Source: Hofstenia miamia (lineage: Eukaryota; Xenacoelomorpha; Acoela). Taken from it: a stretch of DNA of 64,000 nt. The first letter of the stretch is position 1. Every line of letters starts with the position of its first letter. Of this stretch, positions 13,865 through 28,549 are shown in pieces. A model generated the notes under the pieces. That model searched no databases. It was given only the letters and a program-made list of their open reading frames with translations, and was not told where the DNA came from. The translations under genes and the position numbers were made by a program. The DNA lies in assembly GCA_004352715.1 (NCBI GenBank), contig SCFE01000060.1:894208-958207 (forward strand). Reading direction: 5' to 3'.

Positions 13865-15168
13865 GAACTTAGTGTAGGCATAATTTAACTTCAAAAACTT
13901 CTGAGCATTTTAAGAAAGTGGAAAAATTCTGGAAGGCAACTATGAACTAACTTGTAGTATCATTTTTATGTCTTAGTGTACTTAATCATTTCTAAACCTA
14001 AAATTGTAGTTTTATATTTATCCCTTAAATTAAAATTCAATTATTTTAGTGATACGTCCTAATTATATTAAAACGTTCTCATCCAAATGATGTCACATTG
14101 ATTGTAACTTACATAATAAAACCTCTAACATTTTAATGACGTATATTGTGATGATATCACAATCACAAAGACTGATAATGTATGCAATAATTGTTACCTT
14201 ACCACAGTTTGAAAGAGAAAAAAGAAAAACTTTAAAATGAAAAATTTGGATATTGCTGATATTGAATACATTTATTCTGCAATGACTACCATAATTTTTT
14301 AGAATACTTATGGAAAAAAAACAAACTTTGCTCCTACTGTGAAAAGTGATTAAGGAGAAAATTTCTTAGAAAGCTTCCTTCATCAGAATTAAGTAATGCT
14401 TATATTGTACATATTGAGGTTACAACTTACCTCATCATTCGATATATAACCTCCAGTAAGCGATAGAATTTTTCAAACAAAATATCTTTAATGCAATTGT
14501 CATCTCTTTTCGCACAAATTTCGTAAATAAAAGAACCTAGTTCTCCCCACTGTGTGTTCATTTCTGCTGACATGAAAGTGGACAGTATTTTTGCAATCAA
14601 CAAACTATTAAATATAATTAAAATCAGCCTTGAAATCCAAGTTAAATGTTTATGGCTAACAAATTTTACGGATGATGTGGGTAACAGACTTAGTTTTTTA
14701 AATATAATAGAAAGTGAAATATTATAAATGCATTAAAACTTAAACGCGCATACCTTCACAACCAGCTATTTTCATCTAAGTGAAGTGTGTTTTATATTAA
14801 AATTTGATTGGTTGATGTCTTAGAAACTCAAAAGAAATTGTTAATTAAAAACATTTAAGCAAATACGCAGAAAAGAGATCAATTAAATTAAGTAAATCAA
14901 AATAATGAGCCGCATTTGATGGATTCTTTTTAAAATTTGAGGTTTAAAGAGACAGTTTATACATTAATGTTCTCATTCAATAGAATTCATAATTTCAACT
15001 TGACAGCATCAATTTAAAAGTTTTCCACATAATTTTATAAAGGTATGATGCTGCTTTTAGAACACTGTATTAAATTTCTTTTAATTCTGCATTAGAAGGA
15101 GAAACTGGTTATTCTGGCTATATATGTCTGCTATTCATATTGGATTCTCAAACATTTGGGAAGTCCAC
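13862..15168. other. AT-rich DNA without recognised gene
   Basis: Nothing recognisable beyond simple AT-rich sequence. Confidence 0.45.
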
Positions 15169-15172
15169 TTAA

Positions 15173-15584
15173 CCCTATTCAGCCTTTTTCCCAAAATAAG
15201 CTTTTCATTATTGTCCAAAGGCTTTCTTAATGAGGCTTGGTGACTTTCTCTAAACTTTATTGGGGAATATCACACCCCCAAATAGAAATATTCTAAACAT
15301 CACCGCATTTTATGTATGGTACTGTTTTTCAAAAGAGCACAGTCTTCCCAATACTTAATATATTTTAAAAAATTCCGCAAGTTTTGACATTTGAAGCCGT
15401 CATAAAAAATATAGTGATGATATCAAACTTCTGAAGATTCCAAGTTCGTAGTGATGATATAATGAATATCCGCGGCAAGTTTCTTTTTGATATTATAATC
15501 CAATCGAGGGTTAGATAGGGGAGGCGGAAGGAAATCCTGCCTCACCAGCCAGAGAAGAACAAAATATGCCCAGGGATAATAGGG
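15173..15584. mobile_element. piggyBac-like MITE flanked by TTAA
   Basis: The left flank is TTAA (15169-15172) followed by CCCTATTCAGCCTTTTTCCC. The right end reads AATAGGG then TTAA (15585-15588), so read inwards it is CCCTATTATCCCTGGG. TTAA target duplication plus ends starting CCCTA are typical of the piggyBac superfamily. The 412-bp body has no transposase, so this is a non-autonomous copy. Only the outer 7 bases match perfectly; the following bases match loosely. Confidence 0.6.
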
Positions 15585-15588
15585 TTAA

Positions 15589-18500
15589 GGCAGAATGGAT
15601 TCAACACCTTATTTAACTTAAAATTTGTATGGCTTGAAATTCCTTCGAATTTGTGTGTATTTATGTACTAGAATAATATAATATTGATCGATCACGCCAT
15701 AAATCAATGGGATCAGCAGTCTGAAATTTCTTTACTAACTTCGAGTATGCAATAAACAAGAAATTCTTTTTAAATTGTCAAAACAAACCTGTCAAGTTTT
15801 GATTGATTTATAGGTTCAAAGCTATAAGCAATATACAAACATACAAATATGGCAAGAGATTTGTAACGAAATACCAATTAATACATTCAGCTTAAGGCAT
15901 TATGCAGAATATTAGGGAGCCAATATCAATGACAAACTAATAATTCTCCGCGATATTTTAAGTGGTGCGATTGTCTGCTTGCAAATTTCTGTCATTCACT
16001 GACATTCATTCGTATTTTCAGCATGTGTTTCCAAAGGTTAACTTGACAGAAGTAATCTTTGTTAAGACAAATTTACTGCAACGTGGCCCGACATTTTAGG
16101 TCAAGCATGTGAAACTCAGCATAGTTCTTATGGTGCCTCTATTATTTTAAAAAGCTACCTGCATTTTATATAGCCATAAATTAATATAATCCACGGCCTC
16201 CAATATAGCCCTACAATAATTTGGATTTCATTTTGCATGCATTTGTTGTCATATCAAATAGTAATTTTGCAATTAATCTTTTACTTAGATTAACGTTATG
16301 CCAGAGGTGGACTTAGACCGTTCCAGGGTGGGTGGTGATTCAATCAAATTTCGGGCAAAATTGGTTTAGCAAATTCAAAATGGAAACGATGGTTTTGATT
16401 AGGATTATATAAATTGGCCCACTATGGGCCAAACTTGCGATAAATTAACTGGAATGCAGTGAATTCCATTAGGGCTCAAAATTTTCAGTCCTGAGCTTGC
16501 TTGAGGTTACATTTTCGGCCCATGTCTAAATTACATAGTCCCTATTCTTCTGTCTGGATTGAAATTTATTAATATGAATTTGAATCTCTTAAGCTTATGC
16601 TAAAGTGCACTGCATTTAGTTCGGAGAAATCATAACTATCTATAACATTTAATTCCTAAAGAAACATAAATGGCAGGATTATTTGTCAAATTAAGAAATT
16701 GAGAGTAATTCCTGTGGTGAAACATTAAGGAACACATCACCTTGATCATTAGCAGGCACCCAAATTATTTAAATCACTGGGGAATAGAAAGAATGCCTTG
16801 AGCACAAACTTGCATTAGGTTTAATCAGTAGGTATTGACCAGTGGATCGAAAACAGAATGCATTCATTTGAGGGAAATAGAATAGTATTACAATATCAAA
16901 ACTAAATTTCATCTTGCACTAGCATAAGCTTCATTAAGCAATGAATTCAAAGTGCAGGAGACTTTAAATATAAATACATGTAAATCTATGTCATGCAACT
17001 GTTTTTTAGAAGCAAAGTAGTAGAGGAAAGTATTTTTCAGAAAATGGATATAAAACATATTAAACGAAAAGGCAAACGAAAAGTAGAAATTTTTTTACGT
17101 AAAGTGATGTTATTTCAGTAAAGTACTACCCTACAACACAATACTTCAAAGGCGAATGTTCTACTGAGAAAATTCGTAGCATAAATTTGTCAGAATTCTA
17201 ATAGCGAAATAACTTCTTATTGTTCCCACAAAGTTATCCAACCACTCCAAGAACATATTCACTCCTACAAATCTATATGACTATGAGGAAATAATATATA
17301 TTTTTATTAATTTAGTTTCCTTGTGATTCCAAATCAAGTTTATGGAGGAAAGTCATCATACTTTGAATCAAATCTTGGTTTCAATTTGGTTCAATTTAAG
17401 AACAGTTTCTAACCTTTACAAACAAAACTCATTATATTTACGCTAGACAAAAGGCAAAAGTACAATATATTTTAAAATTAAAAATAATCTCGAGAAAAAA
17501 ATTTAAGAATTGAATTATGACAAAAATATTTATGAAATTAAAAAATAATATTTTCTTATATATCACTAACCTGACACAGTTGACACTTGAACACAATAAA
17601 AAATTTATTATATCTCTAAAAAATTATTAGCGTTCAATTTCACTAGTGGTATTTATTTTTAAATAATAACCGTGAAAATAAATAATAAAGTGAAAATTGA
17701 ACTTATACTGGAGAAATTGACAATAGAAATTTCAATAATTGTAAAGATGGGACGGAAATAATAATTTCCTCAAATTTTCATAAAACTAATGTTAATTTCT
17801 ATCCATTTTATGCATACAGTACGTTGCGAAAAATGCCTAATTTAATTGATAATTACCAAAGTTCTTTATTTCCCAATTTTTTATTAAAATTTTAAGACAA
17901 ATTAATGTTCACTATTAAATCATTTAGTATTTGAAAAATTTATGAGATATAAATGCTTACATATGATGAAAAAAATTAATGTAAAAATATTATGTTCGTT
18001 TAGAACTAATTAAATATTCTCTAAATGTAATAAAATAAGATATTAATTAGGTGATGTTTTAACACGCAGTACGCTTTAAAAGAAGAAAAGAAAGATATAA
18101 TTATCTACCTTTCGATGGCGAGCGAAGGGGGATTAGATAGAAGCATTATATCGGCTGGAAAAGTAGGAACATGTGGCCTGGTTACGCATAACCATCTGTC
18201 AAATGATCACGAAAGGGAATTGAGTATACGCTATTTTCTAATTCGCCGTACGATGCGCCTCAGTCAATTATAATAAAGAATAATTTGAAAACTATATTAC
18301 ACCGATTGCAGTAAACAGTTCGGCAATTGTGATGCAAGAATAATTTTGGCTTTTATATGGCATCAGAAGACACAATTCCAGGACCGTATGTTTATGGCTA
18401 AACAATTGCGCCTGCCACGGTTGAATTAGAAAACTCAACTATGCAAACCACCGTTTATAATCAATGTATACAAAACCTTATTTTACGACATTCTGTTACA

Positions 18501-20018
18501 GTATGCATATATAAAAGGCCTACGTGAATGCTCGCTATTATACTGATAGGTTCAAACATTCCTATATCAATTTATAAATCTTTGAAAAGAAAATGTGTCC
18601 CATTGGTAGGATTCAAATCGAAATACCATTTCGTCTGTTAAATCACTAGTAAATTTGTCACACATACATTTAGAATTTAGAACAATTTTATTTATAAACA
18701 ACGAACTGTGGTGTGGTCTCATCTGACATTGAGAAATTTTTTAATTTCTGTTTCAAACCAAAATGTTGATTTTTTTAGGTTTTGTTGTTAAGGAAATTAT
18801 CATTTATTTTACGTTTGCAAATAAAAATAATTTATGCATTGACAGTAGAAACAAAAGCTATTTGTTTGAAGAGATATGTACCCTTATAGATTGACATGCT
18901 AATGTTTCTGATACAAAGATATAGAAGTAGGAACTTTTGTTTTTTATGAGAATCACCGGTATTCATTTTTTTTATAAAAAACTATACCGTAAAATTCTTA
19001 AGGCTGCATGTTGCATTACACTACTTCATTGTTCTTATGCAAACAACTATAAGAGTGTTCAATGTTAGAAATTTAGGATTTAGCCGGGATTCAAAATTCA
19101 GGTTTTGTAGGAATTATAAAACAAACAATTAATTGAAAAATGTGAAGTACTGGTTGGTGAAAGGTTTGCAACTCTAGTAGTCGATGGTAGTCAATGGGTG
19201 AAGATTTCTGCGACTGACAAATCATCGTATTCAAAAAATAATAAATTCCGGGTTAAAATTACAACATAATACTATAGTTGTAAATGCAGAAAACACATAT
19301 TGATGATTGATTTTTTTACATTACAATTTACAGAATAATATTTATAGGAGAAAGTTTCAATTACTAGTTGGTATACAAAATATTACCTAATTTAATAATT
19401 TAAGATGCTAATATATAATATTTCCCTAAACTTATTTTCAACTTCAAAATAAATCGGATTATGAAAACTGATTTAGCATTTGATTACAAAAATATTATTC
19501 CAAGCTGTATTGTTTTGAATTTTAAAAAGATCTAAAAGATTTTTGCAAACAATATAAATATATAAATATTTATGTAAATTTTTAATCCAAATCTTCTCTA
19601 ACATTTATATTGAGGAAATGTTGATAAAGAAAATAGTTGGAAGCCTTAGGAAGGAAGATTTTGTACAACGATTGGAAAACAAATAGGGAAGAATTGGTTT
19701 CTTTTGATTGAATGTAAATTTATTAGGGAACGTTCTACTAATATCCGCTAAAAGGAAGAGGTTTATATGCGAAAGAAATAATTGCAAGGTGCTAACTATC
19801 ACCTGCAATATATTAAGCACATTTTTCAAATAATACGCTTGGTATTTCATTTTTTGCTAAATATTTTAAAGAATTAAAAGTTTTCAAATTTATAAAGCTC
19901 CATAAATATGTTTCTTCAGGAATTTGAAAATATTATTTAATAAAAGTTCACTTTGGTTTCATTTGGTTCACACTCCTTACATTATCATGCTCTTCAAAGC
20001 TATAATGAATTTGAAATA

Positions 20019-20023
<5 letters not shown>
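15589..20023. other. AT-rich DNA without recognised gene
   Basis: No exon recognised. Near 16302 the sequence CAGAGGTGGACTTAGACC resembles a hAT-type terminus, but I found no convincing partner end. A GC-richer stretch at about 18110-18260 is unexplained. Confidence 0.4.
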
Positions 20024-20049
<26 letters not shown>

Positions 20050-20079
20050 CAGTATACATATATATATATATATATATAT
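20024..20079. repeat. (AT)n microsatellite, interrupted
   Basis: Two AT tracts separated by CAGTATAC. A further (AT)n lies at about 20525-20556. Confidence 0.95.
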
Positions 20080-20170
20080 TAGGCCCCTGCGAGTTGGCAT
20101 TTTTAGATTCGAGTCAAGTTCGAGTCGAGTTGGAACCCTAATTTGCGAGTTCGAGTCGAGTTACAATTAT
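20080..20170 (+). repeat. GAGTCGAGTTC motif array (CpG-intact copy)
   Basis: The short motif CGAGTCGAGTT recurs several times after the start GGCCCCTGCGAGTTGGCA. The same module occurs inverted at 43250-43345, where most CG positions are TG or CA. The array probably belongs to the terminal region of a non-autonomous DNA element whose other end I could not find. Confidence 0.55.
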
Positions 20171-20522
20171 ATTTAGACTTATTATTCTCGGTAGGCTAAG
20201 CTATATATAACTATGCTGCCTTATATAAATGTAGGGAAAAGATACAACATGTGAAACTAAATAAGAGAAACCGTGCCTGAAGACTTACAATTTGGGGTAA
20301 ATTATATATATATATATTCTATAAATGTAACAAAGAAACAACATACTATGATAACAAAGCTCATAGGAAAAAATGTATAATCTAAATTCTTAATAATTCC
20401 AATAGTTGCCTTCACAGGTGGATGTACTTTGTGTATGTACATGTACATATATTTCAAATTAGCAAAAATAGTCTATGAGCACACGAAACTATCGTACAAG
20501 TGAAGCATATTTCTTAGTGATT

Positions 20523-20557
<35 letters not shown>

Positions 20558-23500
20558 CGTTTTCATGAATATAATCAAGCAAAAAAGTACAGTTACATAG
20601 AATTCTTGAGGTGAACATATGCAACTCAGTTTCACCAATCTAATGATAAAACTTTAATATAATATCACTCAACATCCAACTAAACAAGAGGGATGATTAA
20701 TATTTTTAAAGTACATGTAAATATGCACTGCATTAAGTGTATTAATTATGCTGTAAAATTTATTTCCGCAAAAAAGTAAAATACTTCAAATATATACGTA
20801 GCTAGGCAATGAGATTTTAAAATATTAGAAATTAGAGTCGAACAAATGAGCATACGCTGTTATTCGAACGTAATTCTTTAAAAATTAAAAACGCTTTTAA
20901 TTCAAATTTGATTATTTTCAATTGCACATTTGGAATGGCCTAGTTTGAAACCATTAGCCATGCAAGGGGAAATACCGCATTTCAGTGATGATGACAACAG
21001 TGTCAAGCAATTTTCTAATTGACCGAGAGCTTTTTGAGTAGAATAGACAATATTTTTATTTGTCTTATAATTATAAAAAGTGCAATTTCATTGCTTGTGA
21101 ACATCCATTTTATTCATCTGTCGTGTGTTCTTAGATTTAGAGCACAAACTCTGTATTTCATAAAAGCCTAGCACCTAGAAAGTTTGAAACTCTATTTGTG
21201 ACAAAATAAGTCTACTGCATTAGTCTTTTATTTAAATTCTATATACTACTTTGTCACGCTTGTCGTTATAACGGTTTCGATCCTATTTGCTTTGACATTT
21301 TGCATAAATTACTTTTATTTTAAGTAAATATTACATTTGAAGATGTGAATGAAGCAACTCGCAATGTGCTGCATTTTAAATCATATTACTATATTAGCCA
21401 GAGGGAGGTGTTGGCCCTATAACAGATATTCTAAGTTTATTGGCATTTCTGCTAGTTTCATTTTCGTCACGAAATTCAATACAGTCGGGCCATAAAATCG
21501 CAATTTCATGAAAACTTGAAAAATTCATTTGGCGTTTAAGAAAATATGATTAAATTTCTAACTGCATTATTCTTTTTCCAATTTCCATGCGTTTTTCATT
21601 CATGAAAATAAGCCCTTTTGGAAGAGTTGATCTAATTCATGACGCGAATTGCTGCATATAAGAAAAAATGTATTTATTGGTTTTATAACTGTGTTTTTCA
21701 AGGGAATTTTTAATCCAAAATGTTGTAGCATACATTGTCAGCTTTATTTTGACAATTAAGTGAAGTGTTTTTCTGACCTTACCTTTGTGAGAGCCTCCTT
21801 GTTGAAGTGTTAGCACTACACCACTGACCTGCAATCATTGTTTGCAAAAAACTGTATTTTTTACAAAAATAATTTTAAAAGTCTAAAACAATGTTTTTTT
21901 GCTTTTAGACAAAACCATCTCAATGTACGAAAATTTTGATGAAAACGCATCTAGTAGCCAACATTGAATTATGATAGACTTATCAACATTCATGTTTCGT
22001 TTCATACATGTAAACAAAACACAAGTTTTGTTATTTTTCGGTAGAACATCGGTTATAAAAGTACAAATGGACGAAACCCAAAATTATTTTCCAAACTTTT
22101 CTATATAAATTTGAAAAAAAACATTTAAAAAAACACTACAAAATGCAGTTGTTTTAAACAGTGCTTAAGACATGCCAACTCTTCCTACAGTCTTGCAAAT
22201 AATGTTTGGGGAAACTATAAAGTTGAAGTAATGAAAGTTCAGGGAAATAAGTACATTTTAACATTTGAAAGTCATTGAAATATCAGAAATTTGCAAATGA
22301 AATAATTTTTTAAATATATACCTTTTACTAAAAATATTGACTCATGAATTTTCACTATACAGAAATCAATCATTAGATTTCTGATAGTTACGTAAAAAAT
22401 TTCAAAACAAAAATGATTTAATTCAATGCACAATTTGTAATTGTTGAATTTTTGAAACCGAGAGGGGGGTTGGACAAAATGAGTCTGTGTACAAAGGCTT
22501 GATCTAAATGTTGCAACTGGGATTATTAGTAAAACGTGTAAATATAAACTATAATATTATATTTTGCGAAAAGCGAGTAAATAAAAATCGCTTTTCCTAT
22601 TCATTAACTTTCCCGTGATGGCTTTTTTTTAACTAAACGGGAAACCAATTAAAAGCCACGAATTTGTCTATTTACATAAAGCTACTAAACGATAAGAATG
22701 TCGAGAGATAAAATTTTTATTCTTTCCTATCAATACAGGAAATATCTTTTAATCATTTCTTAAAGTAATATGCTGAAGTTTTGTGCAATGTATTATTGAC
22801 TAATTGCTTACAATTATTCGAATTGGGGATAATTGTTTACGTTTGATGTGAAGAGGGGCTTCAGATACATTTTATCGAGAAAATATTGAGGTAAAACACG
22901 AAAGAAAGAAGTATATCAAAATGTTTCCACAATTCCGTGTTTCTGAAAAGAAAATTATTTTCAGCTTATTTATTCAATTCAAAACTTCAATGAAAACTAG
23001 CAAAAAAAGTATCATATAGAATCTTAGCCGCACCACCATTAGTGTAATCAGGATTATTCTCGGGAGAAAGGGTTGCGGCAATACAGAATTGCAAGCGAAT
23101 GAGTTAAGATTGGACAGCTTTTCCAATTCAATATCCACTTGGGTTATGCATGTCAGAGTTGTCAAAGAGTAGTGGGTCATTTGGGTCACCAAATTGTACT
23201 AGTCAGTAGAATAAAGGGGGCCCGCAATCAAATTTTGAAAATTAGTTTTGATAGAGCAAATTCATACTCAAATTTTTTCCTTTTTTCAGCACCAAAAAAA
23301 TATGTAAATAGTATTGATTCGTATTCTGTATAAATTCCTCACATAGAAAAGCCTAAAATAAATTTATTTAGTTAAGCCAATCAACGATTTTATTTTGATC
23401 TGGTATTTTACATCTTAATAAAAGTTCGGGTCAAGGGTCATTCGGGGTAAGGGCACTCAAATAAAGAGTTTTCAGGATTGCGGTTTATTAGGTTGTAACA

Positions 23501-25413
23501 TTTTTCAGCCCCGATGCATGTAGAGTCTATAATTATTTTCATTTGATGTTAGACCAGTGCTGCATCCGAACATGCTGTTTGGAATACGGTCAGGCACTGC
23601 ACAGGGTATCTAAAATATTGTCGTCATCGGCTCTTGACATTTCACATGCGCCCATAAGCACGTTTTTAGAATTTTGTAATCTTTCAAACTAGTGCTTTTC
23701 TCTAGTAAATAAAATAATAAACGCAAATATATAATATTGTCTTATAAAAAGTTAATAAAATAAAATAAAATGTATGTGATAAAGCAATTTCCTGCAGATT
23801 CATCAAACTTCCATGTGGTCCACATTAGATGGGCTAATCATTAACTTTGTCTTTGTGAGGACCATTCCTACAGATGAAACGTAACACTTCACTAATAAAA
23901 GGCATAAATTCACAGATTACTTAATACATTTTTTCTAACTAAAATGTCAATCAATTTTGAAAGATACAATGCAAATTATATTGCTTGTAAATTTTTATAT
24001 CATCAATTCACTATTTTTATTCTGCACAGTGCCAAAGCATCAATAAAATACAACCTATAAGCTGAATTTAAAATTAGTGACTAACAAATTACCTCTCCGT
24101 AAATTTTTAGCTTCAGAATCTTATTTATTCTATAGATCGTTAAGGAAATCAAAACAAAAGGTAATGTATGGCACAGCACGGAATGGTACCACACGGCACG
24201 ACAATGCATGGCACAAGCACTGCACGCCACAACACAACGATTGCAGCTCAGCGTTGCCATGGAATTGGCTCGAATTTGTAATAACTACTTTAAAAAATAT
24301 AATTAAGTTGGGCACGAACTCGGTCCTCAAATAAAAAACCCATTTTAGCAACATACAATGGCATTACGAAATTTCGGTATTAGTGATTTTCATGAAGCTA
24401 TCAAACAAAAGGATCCTAGGTTAGATAAAAACCACATCTAATAAAAAATGATAATTTGCTTTTATCACAAAATCGACTACATATTTATCAAGTTTTCATT
24501 AAAAACTTATAATTTTGAAAAATATCTTTTACTGACCTTTTGTTAGGGTTAGGGTTACTTTGTATATTCTAGGGAGGTAAATGCCAACTTTTGCTCATAA
24601 TTACTATTGTTTCAAAATTATATGAAGATTGCATCAAATATCCTCACACATGATTTAAATGTGGTCAAGAACTCTAAAATATAGTGAACAAGTGAATTAT
24701 GGGTTTGTGTAAAATACCTATCAACTAGTGTATTCCAAATCCTCTTATAAGTTTTAGTTGTTTTCATAAAGTAAAGGTGAATAATTAGTTGTGAAAATGA
24801 AATTGTACATTTATTATCGAGCATAAACTAATGTCTATGAATTTAGCCTTCTTCTATGACCTTGCCAGTCTTAGAAAGTGTCACACTCTGTTGACAATTA
24901 AGATCCATCGAAAAGATGTAATTTAAATTCATGCGCATACAATGACCAAATTCATGTCAGCAATTTTATAATTCTAATTTTATTCACCTTCTCTAAATGG
25001 GCTTCTTTTCTAATCATTTAAAGAGGGATTATGATAGAAACATATCATGCTCAAATTTTTAAGCGAAAACATTCATGTAATTTTTTTTTAAAATGTATTC
25101 AATTAGGTAAAACAGTTAATGCGCAAATATAGCTATGGCGACATGAACATCCCTTTCTACTCTAACGTTTACATTTTTCCATCTTGCCTCAACTATATTT
25201 TAGCAATGTTATTGAATTTCGTGAGTACGGTTACCCAACAGACAAGCCTTATGAAATGGCAATTGTCAATAACTTTCATATGCGTCAACAAAAAATTGGA
25301 GAATATTACAAAAGATCTGACTCACCTAATAGAAACGGTTATATTTCTTCTAAGAATGATTGCCACCCCTAAAGAAACGTCTTATCTAATGATTGAGTTA
25401 ATAACTTTGAAAC

Positions 25414-25418
<5 letters not shown>
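20171..25418. other. AT-rich DNA without recognised gene
   Basis: No exon recognised. It holds a degenerate GGCACG/GCAC array at about 24168-24240 and a very short interstitial TTAGGG repeat (about 2.5 units) near 24543-24556. A stretch near 21783-21832 (minus) loosely resembles a tRNA A-box, without a B-box. Confidence 0.4.
24168..24240. repeat. Degenerate GGCACG short-motif array
   Basis: GGCACAGCACGGAATGG and relatives such as CACGGCACGAC, GGCACAAGCAC and GCACGCCAC recur in about 70 bases, in contrast to the AT-rich flanks. It resembles the other short-motif arrays in this window that lie at ends of hAT-like elements, but no termini were found here. Confidence 0.4.

Positions 25419-25457
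<39 letters not shown>
25419..25457. repeat. (AT)n microsatellite
   Basis: Uninterrupted AT dinucleotide tract. It creates artefactual YIYIYI open frames on both strands. Confidence 0.95.
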
Positions 25458-25458
<1 letters not shown>

Positions 25459-27785
25459 CTTGAAATTGCAAAAAACTAATCTTTTCATTGAAATTTCAAA
25501 TCTGTAAAAATACAGCTTTAACCCAAATACCTTATAGTATTTTTTAAATTCACCAATCAATTTGTTTACATTTTCATCAAATCTAGTATGAAATTTGAGA
25601 ATCCGGGGATTTCGACACAATTTTGGTAGTGTACCTTCTTGTTTAAGTGAAAATTTGTGAGAAAAACTATTCCCGCGCGACATGAATGAAAATTTTAGCC
25701 TTTCTTAATTGAAAATCCGATTATGCAAAAACTTTCAATTTTTTCCCCTTCATTGAATTCTAATAATGAGGGCGAAAGGCCATCGCAGCAATAACTGGCT
25801 ACAGATTTTCTCGCAAAACTTGAGTATAAATAGTTCAGTTTAGGATGCACTCAATGTTCACAATTTTTTTCAGTACTCCACACCCAATGGATGCCAGATC
25901 TGATGATGCTACCGCCAAATTTCATGGGTTTAGTAGCGCGTTCGGGCTTAAATCGCTCGGCCTTACCGAGATGTCACGTCACAGACTCTTTTCGTCTCAC
26001 TGAAGATTTTTTTGGCCCAATCAGTAACACTGTGAGAAAGGAAGTCGTTTTATGCGTTGAACATTCATGAGGCGAGGACTGTAAGAGACTACACTACCGT
26101 AAAGTGTATATTTTTGAAAGATCCACTTGGCAGTTGAGATTGACATCGTTATATACTGGGTGAGCTATCAAATTTAGGTACATCTGGGAATTTCTGGCCA
26201 ATGTTCGATCTGCCATGTGAGGTTTTTTGCGATATAAGGGCGGTGGTACCTCCGCGTGATTTCGAGACAGTGAACAAATTGTTATCAATAATTCATGCTA
26301 CTTAGCGAATTCAAATATAATTTTCTTGGTTGCCTACTATTATATGTAATTCCTGGATCGCTTCTGCTTCTGTCGTGTAGGATTTCGGGGTTGTAGGCAT
26401 TTCAAGGAGATATTTCGGGCTTCTAATGCTACAAAAGTTTAATAAAAACTACAAAGAGCAAAAAAACTACTCTGGGCCACATATTTTCATCTTTCTGCAC
26501 AGTGTTGCAAGACTTATTGTCCCTATATTGATGTCTTGCCAATATAAGAACTTGCAAATTAGCCACAATAATAGGAATTAAAATAGACCATGCTTCTTTC
26601 CGCTGTACGACAGTGAGCAGTAATTAAAGTGTTTAGATTTTATATCCCACGTGTTGCAACACACTTGGTCGGCACTGTAGACCATCCAAGTTCCGTTCAG
26701 GCTTCTCCATAGAGCAGATTAAGAATGAATGAAAATGAACGAGGAGACGATTTCCTATTCAATAGTGCTTTTAGATTTTAGATATCTTTAGTATTTAGTT
26801 AATTGTGAACGTTTAAAATTTTTATAGAAACCATAAAAAATTTTGCCAAGGTTATTTAGGGTTAAATTTTTTATTGGTCAAATGTGTCATTGACAACTAT
26901 AACACGCGTTACTGGCCATTGTTGCAAAAATGTTGTAATTGGATATGAAGATATTTGAGGTGTGGTAATAGTTTTGCCTATTTGTGTATAACTTCAAGTC
27001 CTAAAAATGCTCTGGATAAATCCCAGCATCATTATCCTTGTTGATATTTACCTACGATTGGTAACCTATCACTTTGAGTGACTAAGTTTCAAATCATGAT
27101 CAATTTCTACACTAAGAAAACTACTTTGCTTAATTTTGTTTTTCATTTGTTAAATTTTGGTGTCTTCAAAAATACGTTGCAGATTTAATGGAAAATCAAA
27201 AATTCAGTCTGTCAAAATATTCAACAAGGCTACAATGTCCTTGTTTAACATTTAAGTAAATCTATATATACCTTTAATGCATTCTTCGCTCAGACTAATT
27301 TGCACGCGTGTGTATGGTTATTACTTATACATTTTTATATCGCTATTGGATCCAGGGAAAAGCAACGTTTTACAGATGCGGGTGTGTAAAGTAACCTCAA
27401 ATGACTTAATCACAAATCTTATTTCGCACGATCTTAACAAATCCGTGCAAATTTATCATTTATACTTTTAAAAGGTTATAAAATATTCTATTTTAAGTTC
27501 TTTCTCCCATTTTGTTTTTAAGAATGTATTTGCAATTAATTGTGTTGCGTGGGAGGACTAAATAACTGCAGGGTGGTGCGATTTGTCACATATCTTCTGG
27601 AAGGTTTACTAATATTACTGAAGTACAAGAAGATTTGGTTCTATTCAGATTTAATACTTTGTACTCTACTTTAGAATCCGCATAAATTCTTGTTAATCCT
27701 AATCCTCGTTTTTCTATTAAGCGTTTTTTCTATATTATATTCATAGATTGATCTGTGAGCTCCTAAGTAGTGATGGGTATTTATG
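25458..27785. other. No recognised gene; GC-richer stretch at ~25780-26420
   Basis: The stretch 25780-26420 has higher GC and CG content than its surroundings and contains GTATAAATAG at about 25825, a possible TATA box. No coherent protein could be read. The rest is ordinary AT-rich sequence. Confidence 0.35.
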
Positions 27786-28085
27786 CTAAAATATTATTCC
27801 TGTGTCAGAAGAACATGAAAGTGTTATTTTTTCAATGAAAAATCCGAATTGTGGAAAAGTTTCAAAATGTTTCCCATAATTAATGTTCAGATTATAAAGA
27901 GGTCTTAATCCCATGACCTACAACTAACTCTAGAAATAGACCAGCCAATTTCCGCTTAGATCCACCGTCTTCAAAGTCATAGATCGCAGTGACAACCAAG
28001 CTTTTTAGGCGTAAGTGAAGTGAAAGAGAAGTAATTTTTTCGGATTTTTTTGAAAATTTAATAATTCGTGAGTTATAAGCGGTTA
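27786..28085 (+). repeat. Dispersed repeat family A, forward copy
   Basis: Shares with 35111-35385 the ordered blocks GCTAAAATATTATTCCTGTG, TTTTTTCAATGAAAAATCCG, a CAGAT motif and TAATTCGTGAGTTATAAGC. Identity is high in blocks and poor between them, so this is an old copy. No open reading frame. Confidence 0.6.
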
Positions 28086-28549
28086 AATTTTTTTAAAGAA
28101 ACCATCGCAGAAATTCATAAAATTCTCAGTTGATCTTAAGGTTTACATGGTTTAAATGGAATTAATAATAATATAGAGTATATATGCGCTATTACTAACA
28201 TCAATTGATGCTTTTAGTGTAATTTTTTATTTTTTTCAAAATTGCACTTGACTCTCAGCATATAGAACAGTTTCATTACAGGGAAAATATAAAAAAACAT
28301 TTTTGTGTAGGCGCCATATCTAATACCGACACTAATGATTTCATAAGGCATATTTCGCTGAAAATTAACTATTGTGTGGAGCCTCAAACAGCTTTCATTT
28401 ACTAAGACAATGAAATTTGCCCCAATGCAGATTAGGCTAACAGTCTCATCATCATTTTGAGAAAAACAGGATTTTGAGCTTTTAGTTATTCCAGCTAATC
28501 ATTACATGTCTGTCTATATAAGAAGAAAATTTGGTGTTCAAATTAGATA

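Noticed and set aside
16302-16560. hAT-like terminus CAGAGGTGGACTTAGACC
   Set aside because: No convincing inverted partner or 8-bp duplication found.
21783-21832. tRNA/SINE-like A-box (minus strand, GTGGTGTAGTGCTAACAC)
   Set aside because: No B-box at the right distance and no cloverleaf could be folded.
24543-24556. Telomere-like TTAGGG repeats
   Set aside because: Only about two and a half units; ordinary chance or trivial interstitial repeat.
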